Positions 27,431 through 36,115 of a DNA stretch of 64,000 bases are shown one piece after another. How positions within the stretch are numbered: the stretch's first letter is position 1; the number at the start of each line of letters is the position of its first letter. The DNA lies in assembly GCF_026241195.1 (NCBI RefSeq), contig NZ_JAPFQO010000003.1, positions 248,001 to 312,000 on the forward strand, written 5' to 3'. Position numbers and translations under genes: made by a program. Source of the DNA: Pontibacter anaerobius. Lineage in GTDB: Bacteria; Bacteroidota; Bacteroidia; Cytophagales; Hymenobacteraceae. The notes under the pieces were generated by a model. That model was not told the DNA's origin, searched no databases, and saw only the letters and a program-made list of their open reading frames with translations.

Positions 27431-27651
27431 GCCGCAAGTTTAGCGAAGCGTAACTTGTGGCCACCTGTGGCAGAAGTTTTCAACTTCTTTGCTTTGCAAA
27501 AGCAAGGATAGTAGGGGCTGAGGCTACCTTCAAAGCTGATGTAAACCTGTAGGTGATTATATACTTTTGTATATTTTTCTGCTCCGCAGAAAGCAAGTTG
27601 AAAACTTGCGTGCATAGCAGCCACAAGTTACGCTGTTGCTATACTTGCGGC
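27431..27651. repeat. MITE-like element with ~32-bp imperfect terminal inverted repeats
   Basis: The left end (27431-27461, GCCGCAAGTTTAGCGAAGCG then TAACTTGTGGC) is nearly the reverse complement of the right end (27620-27651, GCCACAAGTTACGCTGTTGC then TATACTTGCGGC). Internal palindromes GAAGTTTTCAACTTC and GCAAGTTGAAAACTTGC lie between. At about 220 bp with no ORF it looks like a non-autonomous mobile or REP-doublet element. No target-site duplication is obvious. Confidence 0.65.
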
Positions 27652-27682
27652 ATAGTCCATCACTCCTAAACTCCTAAACCCT

Positions 27683-28651
27683 CTACCTCTCTAACTCCCC
27701 CATTTCTCTGTGCCACGCCAGCGTTTCGGCTATAGCTTGCTTCATCGGGGTGTGTTTCAAGTTCGGCAAGGTACGGCGCAATTTATCATCGTTCAGCAGG
27801 AGGGTGTTTTGCCAGAGGTAGCCCATTTCGCTGATCTCGCGCATGTCGGCAGAGAACAGCCCCATCAACCTGAAAACCCAGCCCGGGTACAGTTTATACT
27901 TAGGTGCAGTGCCCGCCCCTTCGGCAATCTGCGCTTGCCACAGTTTTATACTTGGTAGTACCTCCCCGGCATAGTTATATTCTGTGTATGCAGCCTGCTG
28001 AGGCAGTTTTGCCAGCTCGTAAAAGGCGTGGGCGGCATCAGGGGTGTACACCAACTGGTGCGGGATGTCATTGCGGTAAAGCCAGGGCATAGGCTTGCCC
28101 TCCAGCGCAGCTCTAAAAACAGGTGCAATTCCCTCATTCATAACGTTTGGGCCCCAGAAGTCGGGGAGGCGCAGGGTGATAACGCGGCATCTGTTGTGCT
28201 CCGCCGCCTGCTGCAGCATCTGCTCCAGTTTTACCCGTATCGCCCCCTTTTTAGTACCGGGCTTCTGAGGCGTGTCTTCGGTGATGACCTCAATTAATCC
28301 AAAATTATATATGTTTCCCGGGAAAAAAATTGTAGCTTTGTTTACGGCCGCGGCCTCAATCACGTGTTGCGTTACACGCTCCATATTTCCTTGCCACTTT
28401 CCGTAAGGGTAGTTTACTCCATGGAAGATGTGCGTTGCTTCTGCTCCCAATTTCTTCAGTAGATCACCGTTCTGTGCATCTCCTTCTACCAGCTGTAGCG
28501 TGGGCCACTGGCCGAATAACTTTTGCGCCTTCTGCTTGTTTCGTACCAGCAGCGTTACCTGCTCCTGGTGCTGCAAAAGCTCTTGTGTAAAGGCATAGCC
28601 AATGCTGCCTGTGCCGCCTAGTACTAAATAGCTGGAGTTGTTCGTAGCCAT
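27683..28651 (-). CDS. NAD-dependent epimerase/dehydratase family protein (atypical SDR)
   Basis: 322 residues from the ATG at 28651 (MATNNSSYLVLGGTGSIG); the frame is open 33 codons further upstream, but that extension lies outside the family fold. The NAD(P)-binding motif GGTGSIG (residues about 10-16) starts the Rossmann fold. FPGNIYNFG sits near the usual active-site strand, but the classic YxxxK is replaced by a poorly matching PGTKKGAIRVK segment, so the reaction is uncertain. It is monocistronic. Confidence 0.8.
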   Translation of the reverse strand: MATNNSSYLVLGGTGSIGYAFTQELLQHQEQVTLLVRNKQKAQKLFGQWPTLQLVEGDAQNGDLLKKLGAEATHIFHGVNYPYGKWQGNMERVTQHVIEAAAVNKATIFFPGNIYNFGLIEVITEDTPQKPGTKKGAIRVKLEQMLQQAAEHNRCRVITLRLPDFWGPNVMNEGIAPVFRAALEGKPMPWLYRNDIPHQLVYTPDAAHAFYELAKLPQQAAYTEYNYAGEVLPSIKLWQAQIAEGAGTAPKYKLYPGWVFRLMGLFSADMREISEMGYLWQNTLLLNDDKLRRTLPNLKHTPMKQAIAETLAWHREMGELER

Positions 28652-28862
28652 GTCTCGTTGTGTTAAGATGATGCTGCAAAGGTATGGCTGCCGGCAGGTT
28701 TTATACTTGGCAGATGCCGCAAACCATTTGACCGATCGCGCAGAAACCAACCTGAACGTATAGCCTTGTTACGGCAGGCAGCGGCGGCAGGCGGAACTAT
28801 TTGAAGTATAGATTTGTAATATATAGTTAGCTCAATATTTCAAAACCAAGACAGATAACAAT

Positions 28863-29522
28863 ATGATAGATACGACAATGGCAAATTCAGTAATCACTCC
28901 CGAGCATCTTCAAAAGGCTTTTTCTTACATGCAGTACCGCGATATGATCGATAAGCTGCTGGCCGAGAATAAGACTACAGGCACAAACCACTCTGACGCC
29001 ATGGTAGAGTATACCCGCATGAACATGCACCGTATGCGCCGCGTAGAGAAAACCGTGCTGGAGGATGAACTGGTGCAGGTGATGCTGAGTGTGCAGACGC
29101 GTATGACGTGGGTGGTGCTGACGGAGGCATGGTGCGGCGATGCGGCCCAGTGTGTGCCGGCTATCGTGAAAATTGCCGATGCCTCCCCGCTTATCGATGT
29201 GAAGCTGCTGCTGCGCGATGAGAACCCGGAGATCATGGATGCCTACCTAACCCACGGCGGCCGCTCCATCCCAAAGCTTATTGCCCTGAACCCTGACACT
29301 ATGGAAGTGTTGGGTAGCTGGGGGCCGCGCCCGGAGCCGGCACAGCAGCTATTCTTTGAGATGAAGGCACAGGATGCGCCTTACAGCGAGTTTGCCGAGA
29401 AGCTGCATGCCTGGTACGCCAAAGACAAGAGCCGTACGCTGCAGCAGGAGTTTAAGGAGCTGATCAGAACCTGGTCGAAGCTCACAGCCCCTGCCGACAT
29501 GAACGTGGCCCGCTGCTCGTAG
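28863..29522 (+). CDS. Thioredoxin-family protein with CxxxxC site
   Basis: A 219-residue cytoplasmic protein. TEAWCGDAAQCVPAIVKIA (W90, C91, C96) gives a CGDAAQC active site, a five-residue-spaced variant of the thioredoxin CxxC typical of a Bacteroidota thioredoxin-like family. RSIPKLI provides the cis-Pro loop (IP). The N-terminal ~80 residues are helical and include a conserved YTRMNMHRMRRVEK segment. ATGs at 28863 and 28878 are both possible starts. It is probably a thiol reductase or bacilliredoxin-like protein. A strong terminator follows. Confidence 0.85.
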   Translation: MIDTTMANSVITPEHLQKAFSYMQYRDMIDKLLAENKTTGTNHSDAMVEYTRMNMHRMRRVEKTVLEDELVQVMLSVQTRMTWVVLTEAWCGDAAQCVPAIVKIADASPLIDVKLLLRDENPEIMDAYLTHGGRSIPKLIALNPDTMEVLGSWGPRPEPAQQLFFEMKAQDAPYSEFAEKLHAWYAKDKSRTLQQEFKELIRTWSKLTAPADMNVARCS

Positions 29523-29545
29523 AAACAAGTTGCCAGTAAGTATAA

Positions 29546-29573
29546 AAGGCTGCTCCCACCGGAGCAGCCTTTC
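29546..29573. terminator. Terminator between thioredoxin-like and VOC genes
   Basis: AAAGGCTGCTCC pairs with GGAGCAGCCTTT across a 4-nt loop and is followed by TCTTTTTA. An AAGTATA word directly precedes the stem. The flanking genes are convergent. Confidence 0.85.
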
Positions 29574-29576
29574 TTT

Positions 29577-29999
29577 TTATCCTATCCCTTGGCCTGGCAT
29601 GAGCACGAGCCGCCAGCCGTCGGGGTCTGCTATCGTAGTGGCTCCCTTTTCTCTCCAGTAAGGGTTTTCCGGCTCCACCTCGGGGTAGCCCATACTTGCC
29701 AGCCGCTGCACCACGCGCTTTATACTTGCCGGGTCAGGGATGTAGAGCACGAGCAGGTTGTCTTTGGTTGGGGCAGGGCAGGGGCTGCCGTGGGCATGCT
29801 GCGTAAACTCCAGGTGGTACGGAAAACCGGGCAGGCCCAGCATGAAGCCGTCGTAGCCGTTATGGTTCTCAAATCCGCCTAACTTACGCAAACCAAGGCC
29901 CTGGCAGTAGAAACGCTCCACTTCCTGCAGATTGTCGGTGGGGCGTGCAATGCGCACCTGCGCCACCGGTAGCGCTTCAGGCCATGCTTCCTGCATCAA
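29577..29999 (-). CDS. VOC-superfamily (glyoxalase/bleomycin-resistance) protein
   Basis: A 140-residue protein with the paired beta-alpha-beta-beta-beta layout of the vicinal oxygen chelate fold: VAQVRIARPTDNLQEVERFY, LGLRKLGGFENHNGYDGFML, YHLEFTQHAHG (metal-side His/Glu), then ATTIADPDGWRLVLMPG. The late DPDGWR motif is the family signature. Members are metal-dependent lyases, dioxygenases or antibiotic-binding proteins; the substrate here is unknown. It lies 15 bp downstream of the HEAT-cyclophilin gene's stop side on the same strand. Confidence 0.88.
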   Translation of the reverse strand: MMQEAWPEALPVAQVRIARPTDNLQEVERFYCQGLGLRKLGGFENHNGYDGFMLGLPGFPYHLEFTQHAHGSPCPAPTKDNLLVLYIPDPASIKRVVQRLASMGYPEVEPENPYWREKGATTIADPDGWRLVLMPGQGIG

Positions 30000-30014
30000 C
30001 TCAACGTATAAATC

Positions 30015-32003
30015 TTACTCCGCCGAGCTGGTTACCACGGGCTGCAGGTTCAGTACCTCCACATCCACAATCTTATCGCCTACCTCAAGGCGGTGCACCA
30101 CATCCATGCCGTCTATCACTTTGGCAAAAATGGTGTAGCGGCCATCCAGGTGCGGGGTAGGAGAGTGGGTGATAAACCACTGGTTGCTCTCGGTATCCTT
30201 GCCGGCAGAGGCCATGCCCACGTAGCCTTCGTAGTAGTGCATCGGGGTAAATTCGGAGCGGATGGAGTAATCGGAGCTGCCCCAGCCGTCGCCGCGCTTG
30301 TCGCCACCCTGCGCCACAAAGTTCGGCACCACCCTGTGGAAGTACAGATTGTTAAAGAAATCCTGTTTTGTCAGTTCCACAAAGTTGGCCACCGAGCCGG
30401 GTGCATCCTCCACAAACAGCTGCAGAATGATGCTTCCTTTCTCGGTGCGCAGGAGCACCTGCTGGTTAGGCCGTATGGTTTTTACCAGTTCCCAGTCAAT
30501 CGGGTGGGTAAACGGGTTCTGCGGTGTTTCGCTTTCCTGCTTGCCGCTCAGGTAGTCGATAGTTTTCTGAAGCTCGATGTTTGTTTCCATGTCGCGGGGC
30601 AGCTCCAGCTTTTGCTGTGCCTGGCTCAGGAAAGCATAGTTGCCGTACTGGTTGCGCAGATTCAGCTTCGGGTCGCGGATGGCTGCTGCGGCCATCCCTA
30701 CCAAGGCTACATCACCTGAGCCTACGGCATGCTTAAAAATTTCGGCAAAGGCAGACTCCAGGCGCTTCGGGAAGTCAGGCTGCTGGCGCATCAGGATCAG
30801 GGCCTCCATGCCGGTAGTGGCGATCACGGGCTGCTCGGCTACAAAAACCTGCTCGGCAATAAATTCATAGTTGTTAAAATCGCCGGAGAGGGCTTTTAGC
30901 AGCTGGGCCTTATCGTAGGCGGTGCGGGCATTATGAAACTGCTGTTTATAGCGTGGGTTCAGGTACACGCGGTTCTGCACCTGGCTGTTTTTCAGGATCA
31001 CCCAGATCACGTTGCTACGCACGCGGGCATCGAGCAGGTTAGGCAGCACACCTAGCAGTGTTTGGGCCGGCACACTGGCATTGTTCGCCACTAAAAACTC
31101 AGAGGTAGCCACAGCGGTGTTAATGTTCTGGTCCTGCAGGGCTGCCAGTATGGCGGTTTTGATATCACCAAAGTCGAGGCCGCTCATCGAGCGCACGGCA
31201 CTCAGGCGCACACGGTAATCAGGGTCGCTTTGTGCTATGGTGGAGAGGAAGGTGGCCTTATCCAGCGCCCTTACCTTGGCCAAAGCCTGCGCGGTAGCCA
31301 TGCGTACTTCCGGCGCCTTATCTGAGGTAGCGGCATTCAGCAACTGCTGGCGGTACTGTGTCAGGTCCAGTTTTGGGGTGCGGGCCAGGAAGTGTGCAGC
31401 AGCAAGGCGCGCCTCATAAATGGTGGACGGGGCCAGCAGGCCAACCGCTTTCTGCACCACCGCCTGGTTCTGCTGCTGGCGCAGGCCCAGGCGGTAAAGG
31501 CCCCATGCCTGCCCGGCCTGTGCCTCAGGGCTGGTGGCCTGGTAATTCGCCAGAAAATCGGCGGCCTGGGCCGTGCCCGTTTTGCCAAGCGCCTCCAGCA
31601 GTTGCGCCTGCACTTCCGGGTCCTGCTCTTCGCTTATTCTGTTGATGATCTCAGCCTCAGAGCGCTTATGGCCTATCTGGCCAAGCGCGTAGGCACTGGC
31701 CTCCCGCACCGATGCCACAGAGTCTTCCAGCATGTCTTGCAGGGTAGCCAGGGCGGCTGTGTCCTGCACGGAGGCAAACGCCAGCGCCGCGTGGCGACGG
31801 TAAGAGGTGTTCGGGTCGCTCAGGTATGGCAGCAGCCCGGTAGTGTTTCGTGTGTCCTGCAAAGTATAAATCTGTTGCAGGGTTACATCGCCAAACTTGT
31901 TGTTGGCCGGCTCCAGGGTGCTGGTGGTGCTGCGCTGCAGGGGCAGGTACTGGCAGGATGCGAGGGTGCCCAGGGCAAGCAGCCAGGTATAGCGTAGTTT
32001 CAT
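30015..32003 (-). CDS. HEAT-repeat / cyclophilin fusion lipoprotein (peptidyl-prolyl isomerase)
   Basis: A 662-residue lipoprotein (lipobox LASC, Cys about 17). Residues about 45-470 are HEAT-like repeats (SVREASAYALGQIG, PEVRMATAQALAKV, YRVRLSAVRSM). The C-terminal ~150 residues are a cyclophilin domain: ANFVELTKQDFFNNLYFHRV, VPNFVAQGGDKRGDGWG, NQWFITHSPTPHLDGRYTIF. The latter contains most catalytic-site residues. It isomerises Xaa-Pro bonds, presumably on outer-membrane or secreted clients held by the HEAT scaffold. The upstream gap holds a 120-bp A/T-rich region shared with the divergent gene at 32123. Confidence 0.9.
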   Translation of the reverse strand: MKLRYTWLLALGTLASCQYLPLQRSTTSTLEPANNKFGDVTLQQIYTLQDTRNTTGLLPYLSDPNTSYRRHAALAFASVQDTAALATLQDMLEDSVASVREASAYALGQIGHKRSEAEIINRISEEQDPEVQAQLLEALGKTGTAQAADFLANYQATSPEAQAGQAWGLYRLGLRQQQNQAVVQKAVGLLAPSTIYEARLAAAHFLARTPKLDLTQYRQQLLNAATSDKAPEVRMATAQALAKVRALDKATFLSTIAQSDPDYRVRLSAVRSMSGLDFGDIKTAILAALQDQNINTAVATSEFLVANNASVPAQTLLGVLPNLLDARVRSNVIWVILKNSQVQNRVYLNPRYKQQFHNARTAYDKAQLLKALSGDFNNYEFIAEQVFVAEQPVIATTGMEALILMRQQPDFPKRLESAFAEIFKHAVGSGDVALVGMAAAAIRDPKLNLRNQYGNYAFLSQAQQKLELPRDMETNIELQKTIDYLSGKQESETPQNPFTHPIDWELVKTIRPNQQVLLRTEKGSIILQLFVEDAPGSVANFVELTKQDFFNNLYFHRVVPNFVAQGGDKRGDGWGSSDYSIRSEFTPMHYYEGYVGMASAGKDTESNQWFITHSPTPHLDGRYTIFAKVIDGMDVVHRLEVGDKIVDVEVLNLQPVVTSSAE

Positions 32004-32122
32004 GAGTGTTTTCTTATTAAGCGCCTTAAGTTACTAAAATGTGCCGAAATGCCGTAGGTGCCGGAACTTTGATATATAAGCTAAGTTTTCTATTTTTAGA
32101 CTGGAAATATGTTTAAGCGCTC

Positions 32123-32599
32123 ATGCAGGACATCAGCTTCAGACTTTTTGAAGGAGCCTATACCATAAAGCCCCGTGCCGAGCAACGGATGCTGCTGCTG
32201 GCCGCCGCCGCCATGGCGCTGCAGGTAGGCTTGCTGCTATACCTGCTTGTTTCTAAGGCTTTTGCAACGGAGCTGGTGGTTGTTTTCCTGCTGAACCTGT
32301 TCGTGCCCGCTTACTTTATCTTCAGTATCTGGCTGGACCACCGGCCGCAATACCGCCGCCACCTTACTCTGAGTTCTGACGGAGTGCGCTACCGTACCCG
32401 CTTTATGCGGCCGGAGCACGAGTTTGAGTGGAATGAAATTGATTTGGTTAGATTGAAACTTTTTAAAGTTATATTCATATTAAAGAATGAGGAGGTGCAT
32501 GAGGTGAGCCTGGAGCGTATACAGCACGACGGGGTACTGCAACAGGTAAAGGAGCAGTTACTGCAAATGGCTCGGCTCAAAGGGTTGGAAATCCACTAA
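32123..32599 (+). CDS. Membrane protein with PH-like cytoplasmic domain (first of a pair)
   Basis: A 158-residue protein with two hydrophobic segments (about 28-45 and 50-68) followed by a ~90-residue beta-rich domain (RRHLTLSSDGVRYRT, HEFEWNEIDLVRLKLFKVIF) and a C-terminal helix. The pattern resembles bacterial PH-like (bPH2-type) domains. The next gene has the same layout and a similar order of strands, so the two look like diverged tandem paralogues. Function is unknown. Confidence 0.65.
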   Translation: MQDISFRLFEGAYTIKPRAEQRMLLLAAAAMALQVGLLLYLLVSKAFATELVVVFLLNLFVPAYFIFSIWLDHRPQYRRHLTLSSDGVRYRTRFMRPEHEFEWNEIDLVRLKLFKVIFILKNEEVHEVSLERIQHDGVLQQVKEQLLQMARLKGLEIH

Positions 32600-32616
32600 T
32601 CTCTGGGGGTAACACT

Positions 32617-33117
32617 ATGTATGTAAATCTATATCCGGGCAAGCAATTGCAGGCCACAAAAAGATCAATGCTTTTGATTGGCCTGTTTTTGTTCCTCGGA
32701 GGAGGATACGCACTGCTGCGTGAATTTCTGTGGTTGGATACCTTCCGGGAAGGCTGGGCAGTGGCAAGCGGGGCTTTAATGGTGCTGGGTCTAATTCCGT
32801 TGGCCTATGGCACGGACATTTTCCGTTTTAAGGATGCCTTCTTCTCCATGACCCCTGACCGGATTGTGTACCGCCTGACGTTGCTGGGCACCGAAACGAG
32901 GGTGGAGTGGCAGCAGATACAGGAACTCCGCATTACAGAGCACATCATCACTTTTATTCTGAAAGAAGGCGCAGCCATAAAAATGCGTCTGGGTGCCATT
33001 CAAAGGCCGGATATTGCCCGCCATGTGTCCCGAAGCATTCACCTCGCGGCCCTGGAGCAGGGAGTTATGATTAACGGGAGAAAACCCTCCCCACCCGAAC
33101 CCGCTCTGCAAATATAA
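32617..33117 (+). CDS. Membrane protein with PH-like cytoplasmic domain (second of a pair)
   Basis: A 166-residue protein beginning MYVNLYPGKQLQATKRS, with two hydrophobic segments (about 20-36 and 47-64) and a domain that parallels its upstream neighbour: FFSMTPDRIVYRLTLLGTE, RVEWQQIQELRITEHIITF, then a C-terminal helix. It starts 17 bp after the previous stop, so the two are co-transcribed and may form a heteromer; that is inference. Confidence 0.65.
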   Translation: MYVNLYPGKQLQATKRSMLLIGLFLFLGGGYALLREFLWLDTFREGWAVASGALMVLGLIPLAYGTDIFRFKDAFFSMTPDRIVYRLTLLGTETRVEWQQIQELRITEHIITFILKEGAAIKMRLGAIQRPDIARHVSRSIHLAALEQGVMINGRKPSPPEPALQI

Positions 33118-33341
33118 ATCCCTGAATAGTCAAGCGATGCCCTGCTTTGCCCAGGCGGGGTTTGTTTTCTGTACTTTCCTGTCATGACCCTGCCAAAGGT
33201 TTAACTGCCTCCCCAACGCAAAATCTAGGCTGGAAAATGCCTGCCAAAGTAGGCGGCTATACTTGCAAATTAGGCTCTACCCCCGCTGCGCATTAGCACA
33301 AAACCCAAACCTTTGCCAAATTGCGTGCTGAAGTATACACT

Positions 33342-34514
33342 ATGGCAGAACAGAAAAAGCGGGTTTACGGGGTGCAGTTTGGGTTGCTTTGCCTGAGTTC
33401 CTTCCTCTTCTTCTCCAGCTTTAACATGATAATTCCGGAGCTGCCGGACTACCTGTCCAGCCTGGGCGGCGAAGAGTACAAGGGCCTTATCATAGCGCTT
33501 TTTGCGCTTACCGCTGGCCTCTCCAGGCCGTTTAGCGGCAAACTTGCCGACAGCATTGGGCGCGTGCCGGTGATGGTTGTGGGTAGCCTGGTGTGCGTAG
33601 TGGCGGGCTTTCTGTACCCGCTGGTGGGCACGGTGGCCGCTTTCCTGCTGCTGCGGTTCGCGCATGGGTTTTCCACCGGCTTTACGCCCACCGGCAAGTC
33701 GGCTTACGTGGCAGATGTGGTGCCGGTAGATAGGCGTGGGGAGGCCATGGGCCTGCTGGGGCTCTCAGGTAGCCTGGGTATGGCGGCAGGACCGGCATTG
33801 GGCGGTTTGATTGCGAGCGAGTACACGGCCGACACCATGTTTTATACTTCGTCGGCGGCTGCTTTTCTGTCGGTGGCCGTAATCTGGCACATGCAGGAAA
33901 CGGTGCAGAGGCCGCAGAAATTTAACCTGGGGCTGCTGCGCATCTCCCGCAGCGAGGTGCTGGAACCGCGGGTGCTGGCCCCCTCGCTGGTTATGCTGCT
34001 CACGTCTTTTGGCTTCGGCACCGTCCTCACCATCATCCCAGATTTCAGTGCGCACCTGGGTATCCAGAACAAAGGACTCTTCTTTACCTCGTTTACCCTT
34101 TCCTCGCTGGCCATACGTTTTCTGGCCGGCCGTGCCTCCGATAAGTATGGCCGTGTGGCTGTGTTGCGTGTTAGCTCCGGACTTTTAACGCTGGCTATGC
34201 TGGTGATCGGGTCGGTGTCTTCAGATACAGGCTTGCTGCTGTCGGGTGTGCTGTTTGGTGTGGCTACTGGCATGAACTCGCCCACCATTTACGCCTGGAC
34301 GATAGATCTGAGCCACCTGGAGCACAGGGGCCGCGCCATGGCCACCATGTATATTGCGCTGGAGGCGGGTATTGGTCTCGGTTCACTCGGCTCGGGGTGG
34401 CTTTACGGCAACCAAAGCAGCAACTTTACGATGGTATTCTGGTCGACAGGCGTGTTCACATTCCTGGCTTTTTTGTACCTGGTACTGGTAGTGCGTTCAA
34501 GCGAAAATACTTAA
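33342..34514 (+). CDS. Major facilitator superfamily transporter
   Basis: About 390 residues from the ATG at 33342; a TTG seven codons upstream is also in frame but less likely. There are about 12 hydrophobic segments. The MFS loop 2-3 motif is GKLADSIGRVPVMVVG and a drug-efflux-like motif C is GSLGMAAGPALGGLIAS. The second half repeats GRASDKYGRVAVLRV. It resembles multidrug or sugar efflux proteins, with no substrate evident. It stands alone, and an AAGTATA word lies 10 bp before the start. Confidence 0.88.
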   Translation: MAEQKKRVYGVQFGLLCLSSFLFFSSFNMIIPELPDYLSSLGGEEYKGLIIALFALTAGLSRPFSGKLADSIGRVPVMVVGSLVCVVAGFLYPLVGTVAAFLLLRFAHGFSTGFTPTGKSAYVADVVPVDRRGEAMGLLGLSGSLGMAAGPALGGLIASEYTADTMFYTSSAAAFLSVAVIWHMQETVQRPQKFNLGLLRISRSEVLEPRVLAPSLVMLLTSFGFGTVLTIIPDFSAHLGIQNKGLFFTSFTLSSLAIRFLAGRASDKYGRVAVLRVSSGLLTLAMLVIGSVSSDTGLLLSGVLFGVATGMNSPTIYAWTIDLSHLEHRGRAMATMYIALEAGIGLGSLGSGWLYGNQSSNFTMVFWSTGVFTFLAFLYLVLVVRSSENT

Positions 34515-34802
34515 GTTGGAGTTTTGGGGAATTGGTACTTTAGAGGTGCGGTTCTATACTTTGGTTTTTGCTTTCTATCCCTTCTGTTAGAATAAAATAC
34601 AATTATAAAAAGATCATTTAAAAGTGTTTTGGTGCATTTATTTGTACTGAATTAGCTATGGTTATACTTTAATATTTGATTTTTATTGATTTTGGGTATC
34701 TTTTTTTGAACGAATCAAGTATGAATTTCTATTGCTGCTTGTGCTGCTAAACCCGGTGCTTGGAAGCAAGTTGTGAAATTTATTATATACCTAAAATTAA
34801 CT

Positions 34803-35969
34803 ATGAAAAAGAACTTTTATTGGAATGTGCTAGGATGTAGCTTGGCTGCCCTGACTATGGTGGGCTGCGAAAAAGCCGAAGAAGTAAACCCGGATTTTAC
34901 GACCGGAGTTAACCAAAACCTGATGGATGACAACTGCTATGCCATCAACTTTGAAGAGTACACCGCCGAAGACCCCGAAAACCTCCCCTTTATTGACCAT
35001 GTAACTACCCCATTCGGTAAAGTAGCAGTAAAGAATACACACAGAAGCGAAGCCGGCGTTTATGCAGACGTGAACGTTGCTCGGATTTATGATACCATGA
35101 AGCCAACCGGCGACGATGCCCACGACCTGGGCAAGGCCACCGCGCTTGGGAAGATACTGGTGGCAAACCAGTTTACGCAGCAGGAAATAGCTGAGAACCC
35201 AGACGGAACGTATGCACCATCTGGACACGCCATCAGGATAGCAGGCCCTAACGACAATGCCTGGGGGGCTACCATGGAGCTGGACTTTACTGGTATAGAA
35301 GGAAATGTAACGATGCAATCTATTGATGTGGTGGACATTGATGCTACGCCGCTGGAGAATAAATCAATAGTGCGTTTAGTGGTAGCCGGCGGCAGCCATG
35401 TTGACTTTCCGCTCGCAACGTATGAAGAGGAGGGAAGTATACAAACCGTTGACCTAAAAGGCACAAAGAACGTTGAAAAGCTGATCGTAATGCTGGATGG
35501 GGAAGGAAACGTAGGCTCCGGAGGCATAGACAACATCATGTTCTGTACAGAAACGGCCATTGTTACGCCACCGGCCACCGGCGGCTGTACCCGCACCCAG
35601 GGCTATTGGAAAACCCACGCCGACAGCAACAACGAGAAGAAGTATGACGACACCTGGGACGATTACCACAGCGATACCTTCTTTAAATCCGGGTTTACCT
35701 ACTACACCATCCTGCTGGAGCAGCCTAAGGGCAACGCCTATTACATCCTGGCGCATCAGTATGTGGCCGCCACGCTTAACATGGCAGCAGGCGCAGGTAT
35801 GAGCGGTGAGGCGCTGGAGGCTTATAACAAGGCAACGGACCTGTTTAAAGCGTACGCCCCAAGCCAGATTACGAAGAAAGACAAAAAGCTGCACGAGAAA
35901 TTCACATCCCTTGCCTCCACATTGGATAAGTATAACAACGGAATCATTGGCCCCGGCCACTGCGATTAA
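34803..35969 (+). CDS. Lipoprotein with C-terminal TQGYWKTH domain
   Basis: 388 residues from the ATG at 34803 (MKKNFYWNVLGC); a GTG ten codons earlier is less likely. Lipobox MVGC, Cys22. The middle (about 50-250) is a beta-sandwich-like domain (YAINFEEYTAEDPENLPF, GSGGIDNIMFC). From about 265 comes GGCTRTQGYWKTHAD, a motif found in secreted and surface proteins of several phyla, followed by aromatic/helical sequence (YYILAHQYVAATLNMAAGAG) and a terminal Cys. It is a probable surface protein of unknown function, with a long AT-rich upstream region (34515-34802). Confidence 0.75.
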   Translation: MKKNFYWNVLGCSLAALTMVGCEKAEEVNPDFTTGVNQNLMDDNCYAINFEEYTAEDPENLPFIDHVTTPFGKVAVKNTHRSEAGVYADVNVARIYDTMKPTGDDAHDLGKATALGKILVANQFTQQEIAENPDGTYAPSGHAIRIAGPNDNAWGATMELDFTGIEGNVTMQSIDVVDIDATPLENKSIVRLVVAGGSHVDFPLATYEEEGSIQTVDLKGTKNVEKLIVMLDGEGNVGSGGIDNIMFCTETAIVTPPATGGCTRTQGYWKTHADSNNEKKYDDTWDDYHSDTFFKSGFTYYTILLEQPKGNAYYILAHQYVAATLNMAAGAGMSGEALEAYNKATDLFKAYAPSQITKKDKKLHEKFTSLASTLDKYNNGIIGPGHCD

Positions 35970-35990
35970 AAATACTAAGCTAAAAACATA

Positions 35991-36016
35991 AAAGGGAGCC
36001 TGAAGAGGCTCCCTTT
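35991..36016. terminator. Terminator of the TQGYWKTH lipoprotein gene
   Basis: AAAGGGAGCC (35991-36000) pairs with GGCTCCCTTT (36007-36016) over a 6-nt loop, followed by TTATG. It lies 21 bp after the stop codon. Confidence 0.85.
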
Positions 36017-36115
36017 TATGTTTAGGCTGCGTAAAACCAGCGCATCCTCAACAAAAGCCTTCTTTTTTTGTTGAGGCTAAAACACGAACCAACGGCATAC
36101 GTTTCTAGAAACATC

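Noticed and set aside
26202..27651. Possible CRISPR array from recurrent CAAGTT-type palindromes
   Set aside because: The repeats are not identical, not regularly spaced, and have no unique spacers; no cas genes are nearby.
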